From: Serripes groenlandicus
Lineage: Eukaryota > Mollusca > Bivalvia > Cardiida > Cardiidae
DNA length: 64,000 bases
Direction of reading: 5' to 3'
Assembly: GCA_031761405.1 (NCBI GenBank)
Contig: JASEVX010000007.1
Span: 25,198,859 to 25,262,858, forward strand
Each line of letters starts with the position of its first letter. Position 1 is the stretch's first letter. Under the pieces are notes generated by a model that did no database searches, was not told the origin of the DNA, and worked only from the letters and a program-made list of their open reading frames with translations. Both the position numbers and the translations under genes were made by a program. This document shows positions 24,070-34,389 of this stretch, in pieces.

Positions 24070-24232
24070 GGAATATTACGTTGCGGCAGCGATAAATGTG
24101 TTCGTATTGCACGACTCGTAGCGTGGGAAAATCGATATCTTACTCGACCCTCGGTCTCGTAAGATATCGATTTTTCCACGCTACTTGTAGTGCAATACAA
24201 ACCCTTTTATCGCTCCCGCAACGTAATATTCC
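24070..24232. mobile_element. Snap-back MITE, two 74-bp arms
   Basis: Arms at 24070-24143 and 24159-24232 are equal in length and nearly exact inverse copies: GGAATATTACGTTGCGG / CCGCAACGTAATATTCC outermost, ATCGATATCTTAC / GTAAGATATCGAT innermost, with a 15-base loop. The 125-codon frame over 23785-24162 runs through the left arm and is not considered a gene. Confidence 0.85.
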
Positions 24233-24394
24233 GTATGTATCTAATCCTTTACACAAGAAATTATTGTAAAAGAAAGTGAGGGTTATATCCTCTTTTAGCA
24301 TTCGTACTGTTCCTTATTTTGCCATTCTCGATGTCGACCTTTACACTATTGCCGAAATAAATTAATCTGAAATTCCACCATGGACACTTTATAG

Positions 24395-25455
24395 CCCTAC
24401 ATATTTATACGACCTTGCGTCAGACAAAAAGGCCAAATCAGAACCAATTTGTTTAGATATAAGTATAACGAGATTTAACACTGCTGTTATAACTTTGAAC
24501 GGATATATACATATGTTTCCAAGGACGACAAAGCAGTTGCTGCAGCAGCTGTACCTGATGCGGATGCTTTTATATCTCGACTACCAAATGATTCATCAAT
24601 ATTTTCAGCAGAACTGAAAGCCATTAACACCGTATTCAATCTGAAGAATACTGTGAATATATTAAGTTTACAGATTCATTATCGGCCAACCAGTCCCTTT
24701 GTAACTAAAGGATAAACCATCAATTGATAAATTATATGCTTGCTAAACTGTCCATCATATGCTTAAACAGCAAAGTATTTTCTTGTTGGATCTCCAGTCA
24801 TATGGGTATCCGAGTAATGGAGAAGGCAGATCAGGTTGCAAAGTTTGCTTTTACTAGAGAAGTTTTGTCGTTTAAATTGCCTTTTACTGATTTTAACCCT
24901 TAGTTAATATTTGTATACATGGTGTGTTGCAAATTTCATGGATCGACCCACTTAACAAAAGTAATAAATTGTGGTAAATAAAAACAAATCTTGGTCAATG
25001 ATCCCTTTCATCAAGGACATGCCGCCGTCAAGAAATAATACTTTCAAGATTGGGCGGGCATACGTGGCTGAAACATACGTTTTTATTGAGAGAAGTGTAT
25101 TCCCTTCTTTGCCCCTATCTCCATTAGACATGTATTTATTGATTTTGTTGACGTTGCTTCTGTTCGTTATACATATTTTAAGGTTAAACGTATTGAAAGA
25201 AATACTTGAATTGGTGAGACCAGAATGTATTTTTGATTTCCTGCAGGAAATTAATATTTTAATCTCCATTATTAATTATGTTTATGGATCCTTTGATTTA
25301 TTATGCAGTATTTTGTTTAGTTAATCTATTATTAATCATATATATTTGGGGTTTTTTATGTCATATTTAACTAGAATGATTAATTTTCATTCCATTCATT
25401 TAAAAAAATATAAATTACCCTTTACAATGATAAAATCCCATAGTCATTCATTCAT
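24395..25455 (+). pseudogene. 5'-truncated RNase H-LINE copy (RNase H, C-terminal domain, 3' tail)
   Basis: The frame FERIYTYVSKDD near 24495-24528 aligns with the canonical YTDGS of RNase H, but the catalytic Asp-Gly is replaced by Tyr-Val. IFSAELKAIN carries the second acidic residue, TDSLSANQSL after a frameshift the third, and CWISSHMGI the WIPSHxGI block. Then RLGGHTWLKHTFLLRE (about 25048-25095) and RPECIFDFLQEINIL (25220-25264) match the C-terminal region of the LINE at 45349-50244. The end is a AAAATCCCAT...CATTCATTCATT tail. Confidence 0.7.
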
Positions 25456-25570
25456 TGATTAAAGAAATGGTTGATGACAGAAACACGACTATCGCAATAT
25501 TTTCTCTATTATTTAATAAGTAATTCGAACATATGGGAAAGATTGCTATTTCTAACATTGTAGCCTGAAA

Positions 25571-25758
25571 TTTATTTCATAAAGTTGCTTCACGACTTTG
25601 ACGAGTCTAGTATAAACGAAAACTATTTAATAAATTCCAACAATATCTTCGTAGAAGAGGCGAATTTATTTCATAAAGTTGCTTCACGACTTTGACGAGT
25701 CTAGTATAAACGAAAACTATTTAATAAATTCCAACAATATCTTCGTAGAAGAGGCGAA
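25571..25758. repeat. Exact 94-bp tandem duplication
   Basis: 25571-25664 is repeated base for base at 25665-25758 as far as I can read (TTTATTTCATAAAGTTGCTT start; GTAGAAGAGGCGAA end). No divergence was seen between units, so the event is recent or an assembly artefact. Confidence 0.9.
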
Positions 25759-25810
25759 TTATTCTTCCCTCTGGCAATTATCTGTTCCGTTGAAGTTGAT
25801 ACCTGTTTAA

Positions 25811-27276
25811 AACAAGAGGGCCATGATGGCGGCCCTAGTTCGCTCACCTTAATTATACAATGTACTGCAATGAAAAACACATCAAGACACTTATTCTGAA
25901 TGCAACCTCCACAGTGTTAACAAGATTTACCTTTATTATGCCTAGTGATCTATCTTGTTTTACCTGATATGACCCATATTCCAACATGGACTAGATATCA
26001 TCAAAACAACATTCTGACAAAGTCTCTGACCCAATATGACCATATTCGAACTTGACCTAGATATAATTCAGACATAATTTCAAGCTGTTGAAACAAACAA
26101 AAAACGGCATCCAAAGTGTTAACAAGATTGTCCTTCAATTTGGCCTAGTGACCTTGGCTTGGCTTAGATATCATTTAGATAAACATCCCCATCAAATGTC
26201 AAGCTGCTGTAGCAAAAAGTACGTCTTCTACAGAGTTAACAATATTTTCCTTCAATTTGTCCTAGTGACCTAGTTTCTGACCCAATATGTCCCATATTCG
26301 AACTTGACCTAGATATCTTTAAGACAAACATTCTGACAACATTTGAAACTCTGAAGCAAAAATGTGGCCTCTGGAGTGTTAACAAGATTTTCCTTCAATT
26401 TGACCTAGTGACCTACTTTTGATCCAACATGACCCATGTTCGAACTTGACTTACATATCATCAAGGCAAACATTCTGTTAAAGTGTCATCATGCTCAAGT
26501 TAAAAATGCAGTATCCAGAGTGTTAACAAGATTTCCCTTCAATTTTACCTAGTGACCTAGTTTGTTTTTAACCAGGCACGACCCATATTTGAACTTGTCC
26601 TAGATATCGTTTAGATAAACATTCTGACCAAATTTTAAGCTACTGTAGCCAAAAAAGCGGCTTCTACAGAGTTAACAAGAATTTACTTCAATGTGACCTA
26701 GATTCTGTCCCAATATGACCCATATTCAAACTTGACCTGGATATCAAGACAAACATTCTGATGAGGTTTCAACATGCTCAAGCTGAAAATGTGGCCTCTA
26801 GATTGTTAACAAGATTTCCCTTCAATTTGGCCTAGTGACCTTGTTTTTGACCAAATATGACCTATATTCGAACTTGACCTAAAAATAATTGAAGACAAAC
26901 ATTCTGACAAAATTTCAAACTGCTGAAGCAAAAATTGCAGCCTCTGGAGTGTTAACAAGATTCCCTTCAATTTGACCTAGTGACCTAGTTTTTGACCCGA
27001 CATGACCCATGTTCGAACTTGTTGAAAAATGTGGCCTCCAGAGTGTTAACAAGATATCCCTTCAATTTGATCTAGTGACCTAGTTTTTGACCTCATATGA
27101 CGCAGTTTCGAACTTGGCCAAGATTTGATGGAGATGAATGTTCATGAAGATTGGATGCAAAATGTAGCCTTTGGAGTGTTAACAAGCCGAAATGTTGACG
27201 ACGCACGACGGACGGACGCCGGACAAAATGTGATCATAATTGCTCTACTTGCAATTCGAGCATAGTCGAGCTAAAA
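25811..27276 (-). mobile_element. 145-bp-monomer interspersed repeat, minus-strand copy
   Basis: Inverse of the element at 14608-16041: it starts AACAAGAGGGCCATGATGGC, CCTAGTTCGCTCACC, and ends ACGGACGCCGGACAAAATGT, ATTCGAGCATAGTCGAGCTA. The core has TTCGAACTTGACCTAGATAT-type words near 26047, 26298, 26443 and 26589, and CTAGTGACCTAG words, about 145 bases apart. Roughly nine monomers. Non-coding. Confidence 0.8.
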
Positions 27277-28640
27277 AGCAACATTAATGCACACAAGACG
27301 AAATCGCTCTGATTTTAAGCACCCCTACACGTTGTCGCAAAAGTAGTAGTGATTCATACCAAACAATGTGAAATATGTGGAAATGTGTAGTATAGTATTT
27401 TCATCAAACATTATATTAAAAACAAAGAAGAGAAACACATTAAAAAATGTTGTACGTTATTTTACGAACCCAGTACTGTGTGCTCATTGCTCGTCATACC
27501 ACACATCGTTTGTGCTGATATTTAGCAATGAATGAATGGATAATGAATTAACTATTTAAGTTTAGTATGCCAATAAAAGCCCTCTTCTGGTCATGTTACA
27601 ATAAAAACATTCATAAATAAATACACAATACAAGACAATCTCAGCTTAACCTAATAATGATTTCTTTATTATAATTATTATCTATTTGAGCGAAAACGTG
27701 AGATAAAACATATGCTCAAAACATTAATTAAGAAAGCATCAACTATAAGTATACCAATTAAGTCTATGTTGGGGGTAAATATCCCAGGAAAAATGAGTGA
27801 AAGAGTCGTCTGATATGTTTAGCTGATAATAAATTGAGAAAACTGCACTCTTTTTAATCTTTGAGATGTATTCGTGATAGTCATTTCCTTCTCGTTTACT
27901 ATATTTTCACAAAGAAGATAGGATGGTTTAAGCTCAGGTTACAAATGTACGGACGATAAAGTATGTGCTGTCATTTGTTTTATGACATGTATGATAATGT
28001 CCTTTAACTTCATTTACTGTAAAATGATCTGTCCACATGATAGTCAGGCCTTTATGTAGTATAGACTGCATTAAACGCAACACAAACGTCAATTCCAGCA
28101 AGTGTTACGACTCCAGTATACTTATTAGTGGATACACATGTTGATATCTCTTAATGCGTGTTGAAGCACACGTCGGGTAGGAATTTGAAAAAAGCAGACA
28201 CGTTTAACCATACAGCCGCGTGCAATAGATTCAATAACAAGTCACGCGTGCGTATATAATTTAGAAACATAATACAATTGTTACATGTTGTTAAAATGTC
28301 TCGTTGATTTGTCTTAATGTTGTTTGATGTCGCAATCTTTCGGCGTTTGTTTGGTAAATTACAAGTGCATGTACTACCGGTCTTATTTATATATAGACCG
28401 ATGCATCAGACGAATTGCTATCCGAATACGCCAAGAAATGAAACCAAAACTATCCATTTTATCTCACAGGTGGTATACGAGTCGAGCTTATGTCACCGTA
28501 ACATTCAATATTGTTCGACATAGCATTCACTATCTTATTCGATTGTTCAACTATTGTCAACAAATTGTATCAATTTGGACGAGTTTTAAAATTACAATAC
28601 AAGTAATGGTTTCACGGAAAATATCATAAGGGATTCGGCT
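27277..28640. other. No recognisable feature
   Basis: AT-rich with no tandem structure. Two overlapping frames near 28317-28629 (68 and 101 codons) show no domain and are not called. Confidence 0.35.
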
Positions 28641-28658
28641 CAAATATAAAATAGCATC

Positions 28659-29060
28659 ATGTCATTGAATCAAACATGTCTTGTTGGGCGTTCGAGATTT
28701 GCACATCCGGAGTATTTATTTAGAGTGGGCGAGCGAAGGAAGGCTCTGTTGATATTAAGCGACTATGCAAAGACGACCTATGGCCTGCACGGCTCAGTAA
28801 AATACACAGTAATACACAGGTATACTTATAATTTGTATTCAGGAATGGTGAGTGAACAATTTACAGTACTGAACTTTGTCGACGGCGCGGATGCGGCCGC
28901 TAGCTTTACAATATCGGTTCCAGGAATCAAAGAGTTCATATCGGTAAACTGGAGAACCAAGCAAGAACATTATTACACAACATATAAATGTGGAGCCATG
29001 AAATATTATATTTCCTTCTACGTCACTACCGCGCTTTTGATTAAAGCTATTTCTATTTAA
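28659..29060 (+). CDS. Orphan ORF, 133 codons, unknown function
   Basis: ATG 28659 to TAA 29060 without interruption; a TATA-like AAATATAAAA lies about 15 bases upstream. I recognise no family. The product looks protein-like rather than random: alternating hydrophobic/polar runs such as YTVIHRYTYNLYSGMVSEQF, then ASFTISVPGIKEF, suggest beta strands, and the last 20 residues are hydrophobic (possible membrane segment or exon read-through). There is no signal peptide, and only two cysteines (C7, C111). The local composition appears less AT-rich than the flanks. It could be a single-exon gene, one exon of a larger gene, or chance. Confidence 0.3.
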   Translation: MSLNQTCLVGRSRFAHPEYLFRVGERRKALLILSDYAKTTYGLHGSVKYTVIHRYTYNLYSGMVSEQFTVLNFVDGADAAASFTISVPGIKEFISVNWRTKQEHYYTTYKCGAMKYYISFYVTTALLIKAISI

Positions 29061-29567
29061 AGGTCATTCATCAGGAAGGAGAATGGTGCTTTTACATACA
29101 TTGATTGCCTGAGACCGGGATAAATATAGCAATGCGGAAACTAGAAACATAAGCTTTCTGTACTTGTAAGGTCCACTTGCTAAACACCAGACGAACCTTG
29201 GTCGTCGTGCATGCGAAAACTATTTTATTCCAACAACTTCTCTGTAAAATACTAAGCCATTTTGGATGAAACTTCATAGGTAGCATCCTCTCCAAAGTTT
29301 CTTAAATTGGTGGGGGTTCAACATTCTGGTTTTCATTGCAACCAAAAAGAAACGATTTAAAAGTGTGTGAAGTTGGCAGAGCATTAGACATTAGACATTC
29401 AAAAAATAATATAATATAATAATAATTTTGATTATCGAATGTCTAATTAGACATTCAGAAAAAATCCCAAATTTTAAATATCGAATGTCTAATTAGACAT
29501 TAGATTAGACATTCGCAAATTACAAGATCTATGACCCAAATTCGTTGGAGGTCATTGTACATTCAAA

Positions 29568-30772
29568 ACAAGATGTGTTTGTGAAACACTGATGCCCCCG
29601 AATGGCAACATCTAGGTCAAAGGTCAATGTCGCCAGGTCAAAGATATTGGTACTGAAAGGTCATGTCACAAGGAATACACATGTGAAATATGGTAGCCGT
29701 ACCTGTTATGGTTCAAAAGTAGTGGTCAAGGTTAAAGTTTTTTCGAGAATGGCAACATCTAGGTCAAAGGTCAAGGTCGCAAGGTGAACAATTTTGGTAC
29801 TGACAGAAAGGTCATGTCACAAGGAATACACATGTGAAATATGGTAGCCGTACCTGTTATGGTTCAAAAGTAGTGGTCAAGGTTAAAGTTTTGTTCGAGA
29901 ATGGCAACATCTAGGTCAAAGGTCAAGGTCAGGTAGCAAAGTGAACAATTATGGTACTGACAGAAAGGTCATGTCACAAGGTATACACATATGGTAGCCG
30001 TACCTGTTATGGTTCAAAAGTAGTGGTCAAGGTAAGTTTTTTTCGAGAATGGCAACATCTAGGTCAAAGGTTAAGGTCGCAAGGTTAACAATCTTTTCGA
30101 GAATGGCAACATTTAGGTCAAAGTGAAAAATGTTGGTACTTACAGAAAGGTCATGTCACAAGGTATACACATATGAAATATGGTAGCCATACCTGTTATG
30201 GTTCAAAAGTAGTGGTGATGGTTAAAGTTTTTATCGAGAATGGCAACATCTAGGTCAAAGGTCAACGTCGCAAGGTGAACTATTTTGGTACTGACAGAAA
30301 GGTCATGTCACAAGGTATACACATGTGAAATATGGTAGCCTTACCTATTATGGTTCAAAAGTAATGGCCAAGGTTAAAGATTTTTTCGAGAATGGCAACA
30401 TCTATGTCAAAGGTCAAGGTCGCAAGGTCAAAGATTGTGGTACTGACAGAAAGGTCACGTCACAAGGAATACACATGTGAAATATGGTAGCCGTACCTGT
30501 TATGGTTCAAAAGTAGTGGTCAAGGTTAAAGGTTTTTTTCGAGAATGGCAACATCTAGGTCAAAGGTCAAGGTAGCAAGGTCAAAGATTTTGGTAATGAC
30601 AGAAAGGTCATGTCACAAGGAATACACATGTGAAATATGGTAGCCGTACCTGTTATGGTTCAAAAGGAGTGGTCAAGGTTAAAGTTTTTTTCGTGCAGAC
30701 AGACAGACAGACAGACGTGCAGACAGGCCAAAAACTAGATGCCCACCGAATCGGTGATTCCAAGGGCATAAA
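29568..30772 (+). mobile_element. Helitron/pearl-like non-autonomous element with 150-bp core monomers
   Basis: Left end CAAGATGTGTTTGTGAAACA; right end contains GATGCCCACCGAATCGGTGA, whose CACCGAATCGGTG is a perfect terminal hairpin, then GGCATA. The core repeats GAATGGCAACATCTAGGTCA units starting near 29599, 29746, 29897, 30046, 30094 (short), 30236, 30389 and 30540, about 150 bases apart, each with GGTCATGTCACAAGG and TATGGTAGCCGTACCTGTTA. An (ACAG)n run precedes the right end. It was inserted into a monomer of the fold-back array between T/A-rich bases with no clear duplication. An inverse copy lies at 49035-50049. Confidence 0.8.
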
Positions 30773-31540
30773 CAGAATGTCTAATTGGTCAATAAGACAT
30801 TAGACACTCAATAAGACATTCACAAATTAAGGGATTTAGGTACCAAATTCGTCGGAGGTCATTGTACATGCAAAAAACGAATGTCTAAATTGGTCAGTTA
30901 GACATTAGACATTCGCGAATTACGATATTTAGGTTTCAAATTCGTCGTAGGTCAACGTACAATCAAAAAACGAATGCCTATTGGTCAGTTAGACATTAAA
31001 CATTGGATTAGACATTCGCAAATTAATAGATTTAGGTACGAAATTCGTCGGAGGTCATTGTACATGCAAAAAACGAATGTCTAATTGGTAAGTTAGACAT
31101 TAGACATTCGATTATACATTCGCAAATACTATAATTAGGTTCCAAATTCGTCAGAGATCATTGTACATTAAAAAAAACGAATGTCTAATTGGTCAGTTAG
31201 ACATTAGACATTCGATTAGACATTCGCAAATTACCAAACTTAGTTTTCAAATTCCTCGGAGGTCATTGGTCATTCAAAAAACGAATGTCTAATTGGTCAG
31301 TTAGACATTCGATTAGACATTCGCGAATTACAAGATCTATAACCCAAATTCATCGGAGGTCATTGTACATTCAAAAAACGAATGTCTAATTGGTCAGTTA
31401 GACATTAGACATTCGATTAGACATTCGCAAATTAAGAGATTTAAGTACGAAATTCATCGGAGGTCATTGTACTTCCAAAACACGAATGTCTAATTGGTCA
31501 GTTAGACATTAGACATTCGATTAGACATTCGAAAAAATAT
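30773..31540 (+). repeat. 103-bp tandem array, left arm of fold-back
   Basis: Monomer landmarks GGAGGTCATTGTACATGC (or close) occur at 30854, 30947, 31050, 31153, 31258, 31355 and 31459: spacings 93-105. Each monomer holds its own inverted pair, CGAATGTCTAAT and ATTAGACATTCG, around TTGGTCAGTTAGAC. No coding capacity. Confidence 0.9.
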
Positions 31541-31544
31541 CTTA

Positions 31545-32460
31545 TTAATAAAATGAATCCATCGTTAACTCCAATATATTGATAACTCGAACGTATCGAT
31601 ATTTCGAACATTCCGATGTCTCGAACATACCGATAGCTCGAACATATCGATATCTCGAATACATTGATCTAACACATACATCCAATTCGAAAACATTGAT
31701 AACTTGAACATATCGATATCTAGAACATATTGATATCTCGAACATACCGATAGCTCGAACAAATCGATATCTCTAACATATTAATTACATGATATGTTCG
31801 AGTTATCAATATATTCGAGTTAACGATGCATTCATTTTATTAATAAGATTATTTTTTTCGAGCTATCGGTATGTTCGATATGTTCGTGATATCGATATGT
31901 TCCAGTTATCAATATGTTCAAGTTAAATACATTAGTTTTATCAATGCATTTGAGATATCGATGTGTTCGAGTTATCGATATGTTCGAGTTATCGGTATGT
32001 GCGAGATATCGGTGTGTTCCAGTTATCAATATATTCGAGATAACAATGCATTCATTTTATTTATAAATATTTTTTTTCGAGCTATCGGTATGTTCGAGAT
32101 ATCGATATGTTCGAGTTATAAATTTGTTCAAGTTAAAAACATTCGTTTTTTCAATGTTTTCGAGATATCGATGTGTTCGAGATATCGATATGTTCGAGTT
32201 ATCAATATATTCGAGTTATAAATGTGTTCAAGTTAAAAACATTCGTTTCATCAATGTATTCGAGATATCCATGTGTTCTAGTTTTCGGTATGTTCGAGTT
32301 ATCGTTATGTTCGAGATATTGGTATGTTCGAGTTATCAATATATTCGAGTTAAAGATGCATTCATGTAATAAGTATGTTAGAGATATCAATTTGTTCGAG
32401 CTATCGGTATGTTCGAGATATCGGTATATTCGAGTTATCGATATGTTTGAGGTATCCAAG
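31545..32460. repeat. 17-bp minisatellite with internal orientation switch
   Basis: 31560-31790 reads as CGAACATATCGATATCT-type units; from about 31795 to 32450 the complement is read as GTTCGAGATATCGATAT-type units. Period 17 is clear at 31967-32034 (four units in a row). Units vary at a few positions and some are longer, with a GTTCAAGTTAAA...ATTCGTTT insertion. Because 17-bp units rarely make stops, long frames appear on both strands; these are artefacts. Confidence 0.85.
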
Positions 32461-32462
32461 TC

Positions 32463-33365
32463 TCTTAATTCACGAATGTCTAATCGAATGTCTAATGTCT
32501 AACTAACGAATTTTTGCATGTACAATGACCTCCGACGAATTTGGAACCTTAATCTCTTAATTTGCGAATGTCTAATCGAATGTCTAACTGACCAATTAGA
32601 CATTCGTTTTTTGAATGTACAATGACCTCCGACGAATTTGGGTTATAGATCTTGTAATTTTCGAATGTCTAATCGAATGTCTAATGTCTAACTGACCAAT
32701 TCGTTTGTTTAATGTACATTGATCTCTGATGAATTTGGTACCTAAATCTCTTAATTTGCGAATGTCTAATGTCTAACTGACCAATTAGACATTCGTTTTT
32801 TGAATATACAATGATCTCTGACGAATTTGGAACCTAAGTATAGTAATTTGGGAATGTCTAATCGAATGTCTAATGTCTAACTGACCAATTAGACATTCGT
32901 TTTTTGCTTGTACAATGACCTCCGACGAATTTGGTACCTACATCTCTTAATTTGCGAATGTCTAATCGAATGTCTAATGTCTAACTGACCAATTATACAT
33001 TCGTTTTTTTATTGTACTTTGACCTACGACGAATTTGGAACCTAAATATCGTAATTCGCGAATGTCTAATCGAATGTCTAATGTCTAACTGACCAATTAG
33101 ACATTCGTTTTTTGCATGTACAATGCCCTCCGACGAATTTGGTACCTAAATCCCTTAATTTGCGAATGTCTAATCGAATGTCTAATGTCTAACTGACCAA
33201 TTAGACATTCGGTTTTTTTTAATGTACAATGACCTCCGACGAATTTGGGTTATAGATCTTGTAATTTGCGAATGTCTAATCGAATGTCTAATGTCTAATT
33301 AGACATTCGATATTTAAAATTTGCGAATGTCTAATCGAATAGCTAATTAGACATTCGATCTTTTT
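32463..33365 (-). repeat. 103-bp tandem array, right arm of fold-back
   Basis: Inverse of the left-arm array. CCTCCGACGAATTTGG-type landmarks lie near 32530, 32626, 32722, 32815, 32919, 33021, 33126 and 33232, about 103 apart. The outermost part lacks the TTGGTCAGTT spacer and ends in ATTAGACATTCGATC and a run of about 20 T. Confidence 0.9.
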
Positions 33366-33394
33366 TTTTTTTTTTTTTAATATCTGACCTTACT

Positions 33395-33630
33395 CGTCGG
33401 CCGATTTTGAAATTATTATGAAACATTCTACTTTGGTGACACTATCAGATTCTTCTCATACGCAACTGTTGGCCGATCTCCAATTAAGTTTATAGAAATG
33501 TGCCTTAGGTTTCCCTCTTTGCGGTTCCTTCAAGCAACCGTGATTGACCGAAAAACATGACCGCCAGGGGATTGAGCTTTTTTGCCTTGGGCTGTTTTGC
33601 CTTTTAGGACTTTAGTGATTTACTTTTTTT
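33395..33630. repeat. Single monomer of the GACCGAAAAACATGACC family
   Basis: Contains TTGACCGAAAAACATGACCG, CCAGGGGATTGAGC, TTTTGCCTT and ACTTTAGTGA, matching the units at 21640-22110. Confidence 0.5.
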
Positions 33631-34148
33631 TTCTTATGACAGTGAAGCGATTCTTGCCGCCTCTGGCCTCTTGCTGTCGTAATCAATTCAGAGTGTTAAC
33701 CCTTTATCGATTTCAGAGGTATGCTTTACCCGAACTTAATGTTCTTACTTGGTTGTTTAATTTACCGACACAAACCTTTAACGCTTTGATTGCTGGAATC
33801 GATATATAGCCAGGCTAGCCGGTGCATCTATCCTAATAGTGTTGAGTTTTCACATTAACATTTTATCTTGATATTACTAGAATTGGCTTTGGGTTCAATG
33901 AGAGCAATTTTTGACAAAGAAATTTCAACAACTCGGCATTGAAAGTGCTTATTTGTCGTCCATAGACTTCTTCATATGATATAATCATATATTTCAAATG
34001 TTATATGTGGAATGACCAATCAAAATAATATTTTATTTGAATTGTCTATGACGTTTTTCTGTGAAACCAATGGTTTAAATCACAGGATTATTAAAACGTC
34101 GTCAGTAGTAGGAAATTATTTACCTGAAATAACTGTGGTAAAGATGGT

Positions 34149-34389
34149 TTATCCACCCTAATCCTTTGCGGCTTACGACAAATCTGTAGCAGACGACTTT
34201 TAACATAAATAGTTATCAGTATAACAAATTTCAATATATGAAATTAAAATTATAAAATAGGATTAAAAACATTGTGGCAAAATGAAAAAATTAGTCATAC
34301 TGAGCAACGTCTCCTTTTGCAATAATAAATTCGAAAGAAATCTGCTGAAAAGGTGTCCGAAAGCGTCATGCTAAAGGATAAAGGCTTAA
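34149..34389. mobile_element. Degenerate TTAA palindromic MITE
   Basis: Carries CCCTAATCCTTTGCGGCTTA at the left and GCTAAAGGATAAAGGCTTAA at the right, with AGCAGACGACTTTTAA, AACATTGTGGCAAAATGAA and CTCCTTTTGCAATAATAA inside. These are the same ordered motifs as at 3562-3791, strongly diverged. Confidence 0.5.

Larger units (their letters stand above)
29383..33380. mobile_element. Giant fold-back (inverted tandem array) structure
   Basis: The left arm (29383-29567 plus 30773-31540) and right arm (32463-33365) consist of the same roughly 103-bp monomer in opposite orientations. Outer ends match in inverse: ATATCGAATGTCTAATTAGA near 29490 and TCTAATTAGACATTCGATAT near 33292, with GTAATTTGCGAATGTCTAAT / its complement next inward. 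The centre (31545-32460) is a 17-bp minisatellite that also switches orientation. The left arm is split by the element at 29568-30772. This resembles Foldback-type transposons, whose long terminal inverted repeats are built from subrepeats; no transposase is present. Confidence 0.8.

Noticed and set aside
23785..24162. 125-codon plus-strand frame with a hydrophobic stretch
   Set aside because: It runs into the left arm of the snap-back element at 24070-24232 and overlaps a minus-strand frame; no domain seen.
24971..25324. 117-codon plus-strand frame as a membrane protein
   Set aside because: Its neighbouring frames contain the LINE motifs RLGGHTWLKHTFLL and CIFDFLQEINIL, so the hydrophobic part is a shifted reading of a decayed LINE.
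31545..32502. Several overlapping frames of 65-116 codons on both strands rich in CSRYRYVRVI-like text
   Set aside because: They translate a 17-bp minisatellite; the period, the presence on both strands and the lack of non-repeat sequence show they are artefacts.
29383..33380. CRISPR array
   Set aside because: Monomers are contiguous and about 103 bp with diverged copies, no unique spacers of constant length, and the context is eukaryotic.
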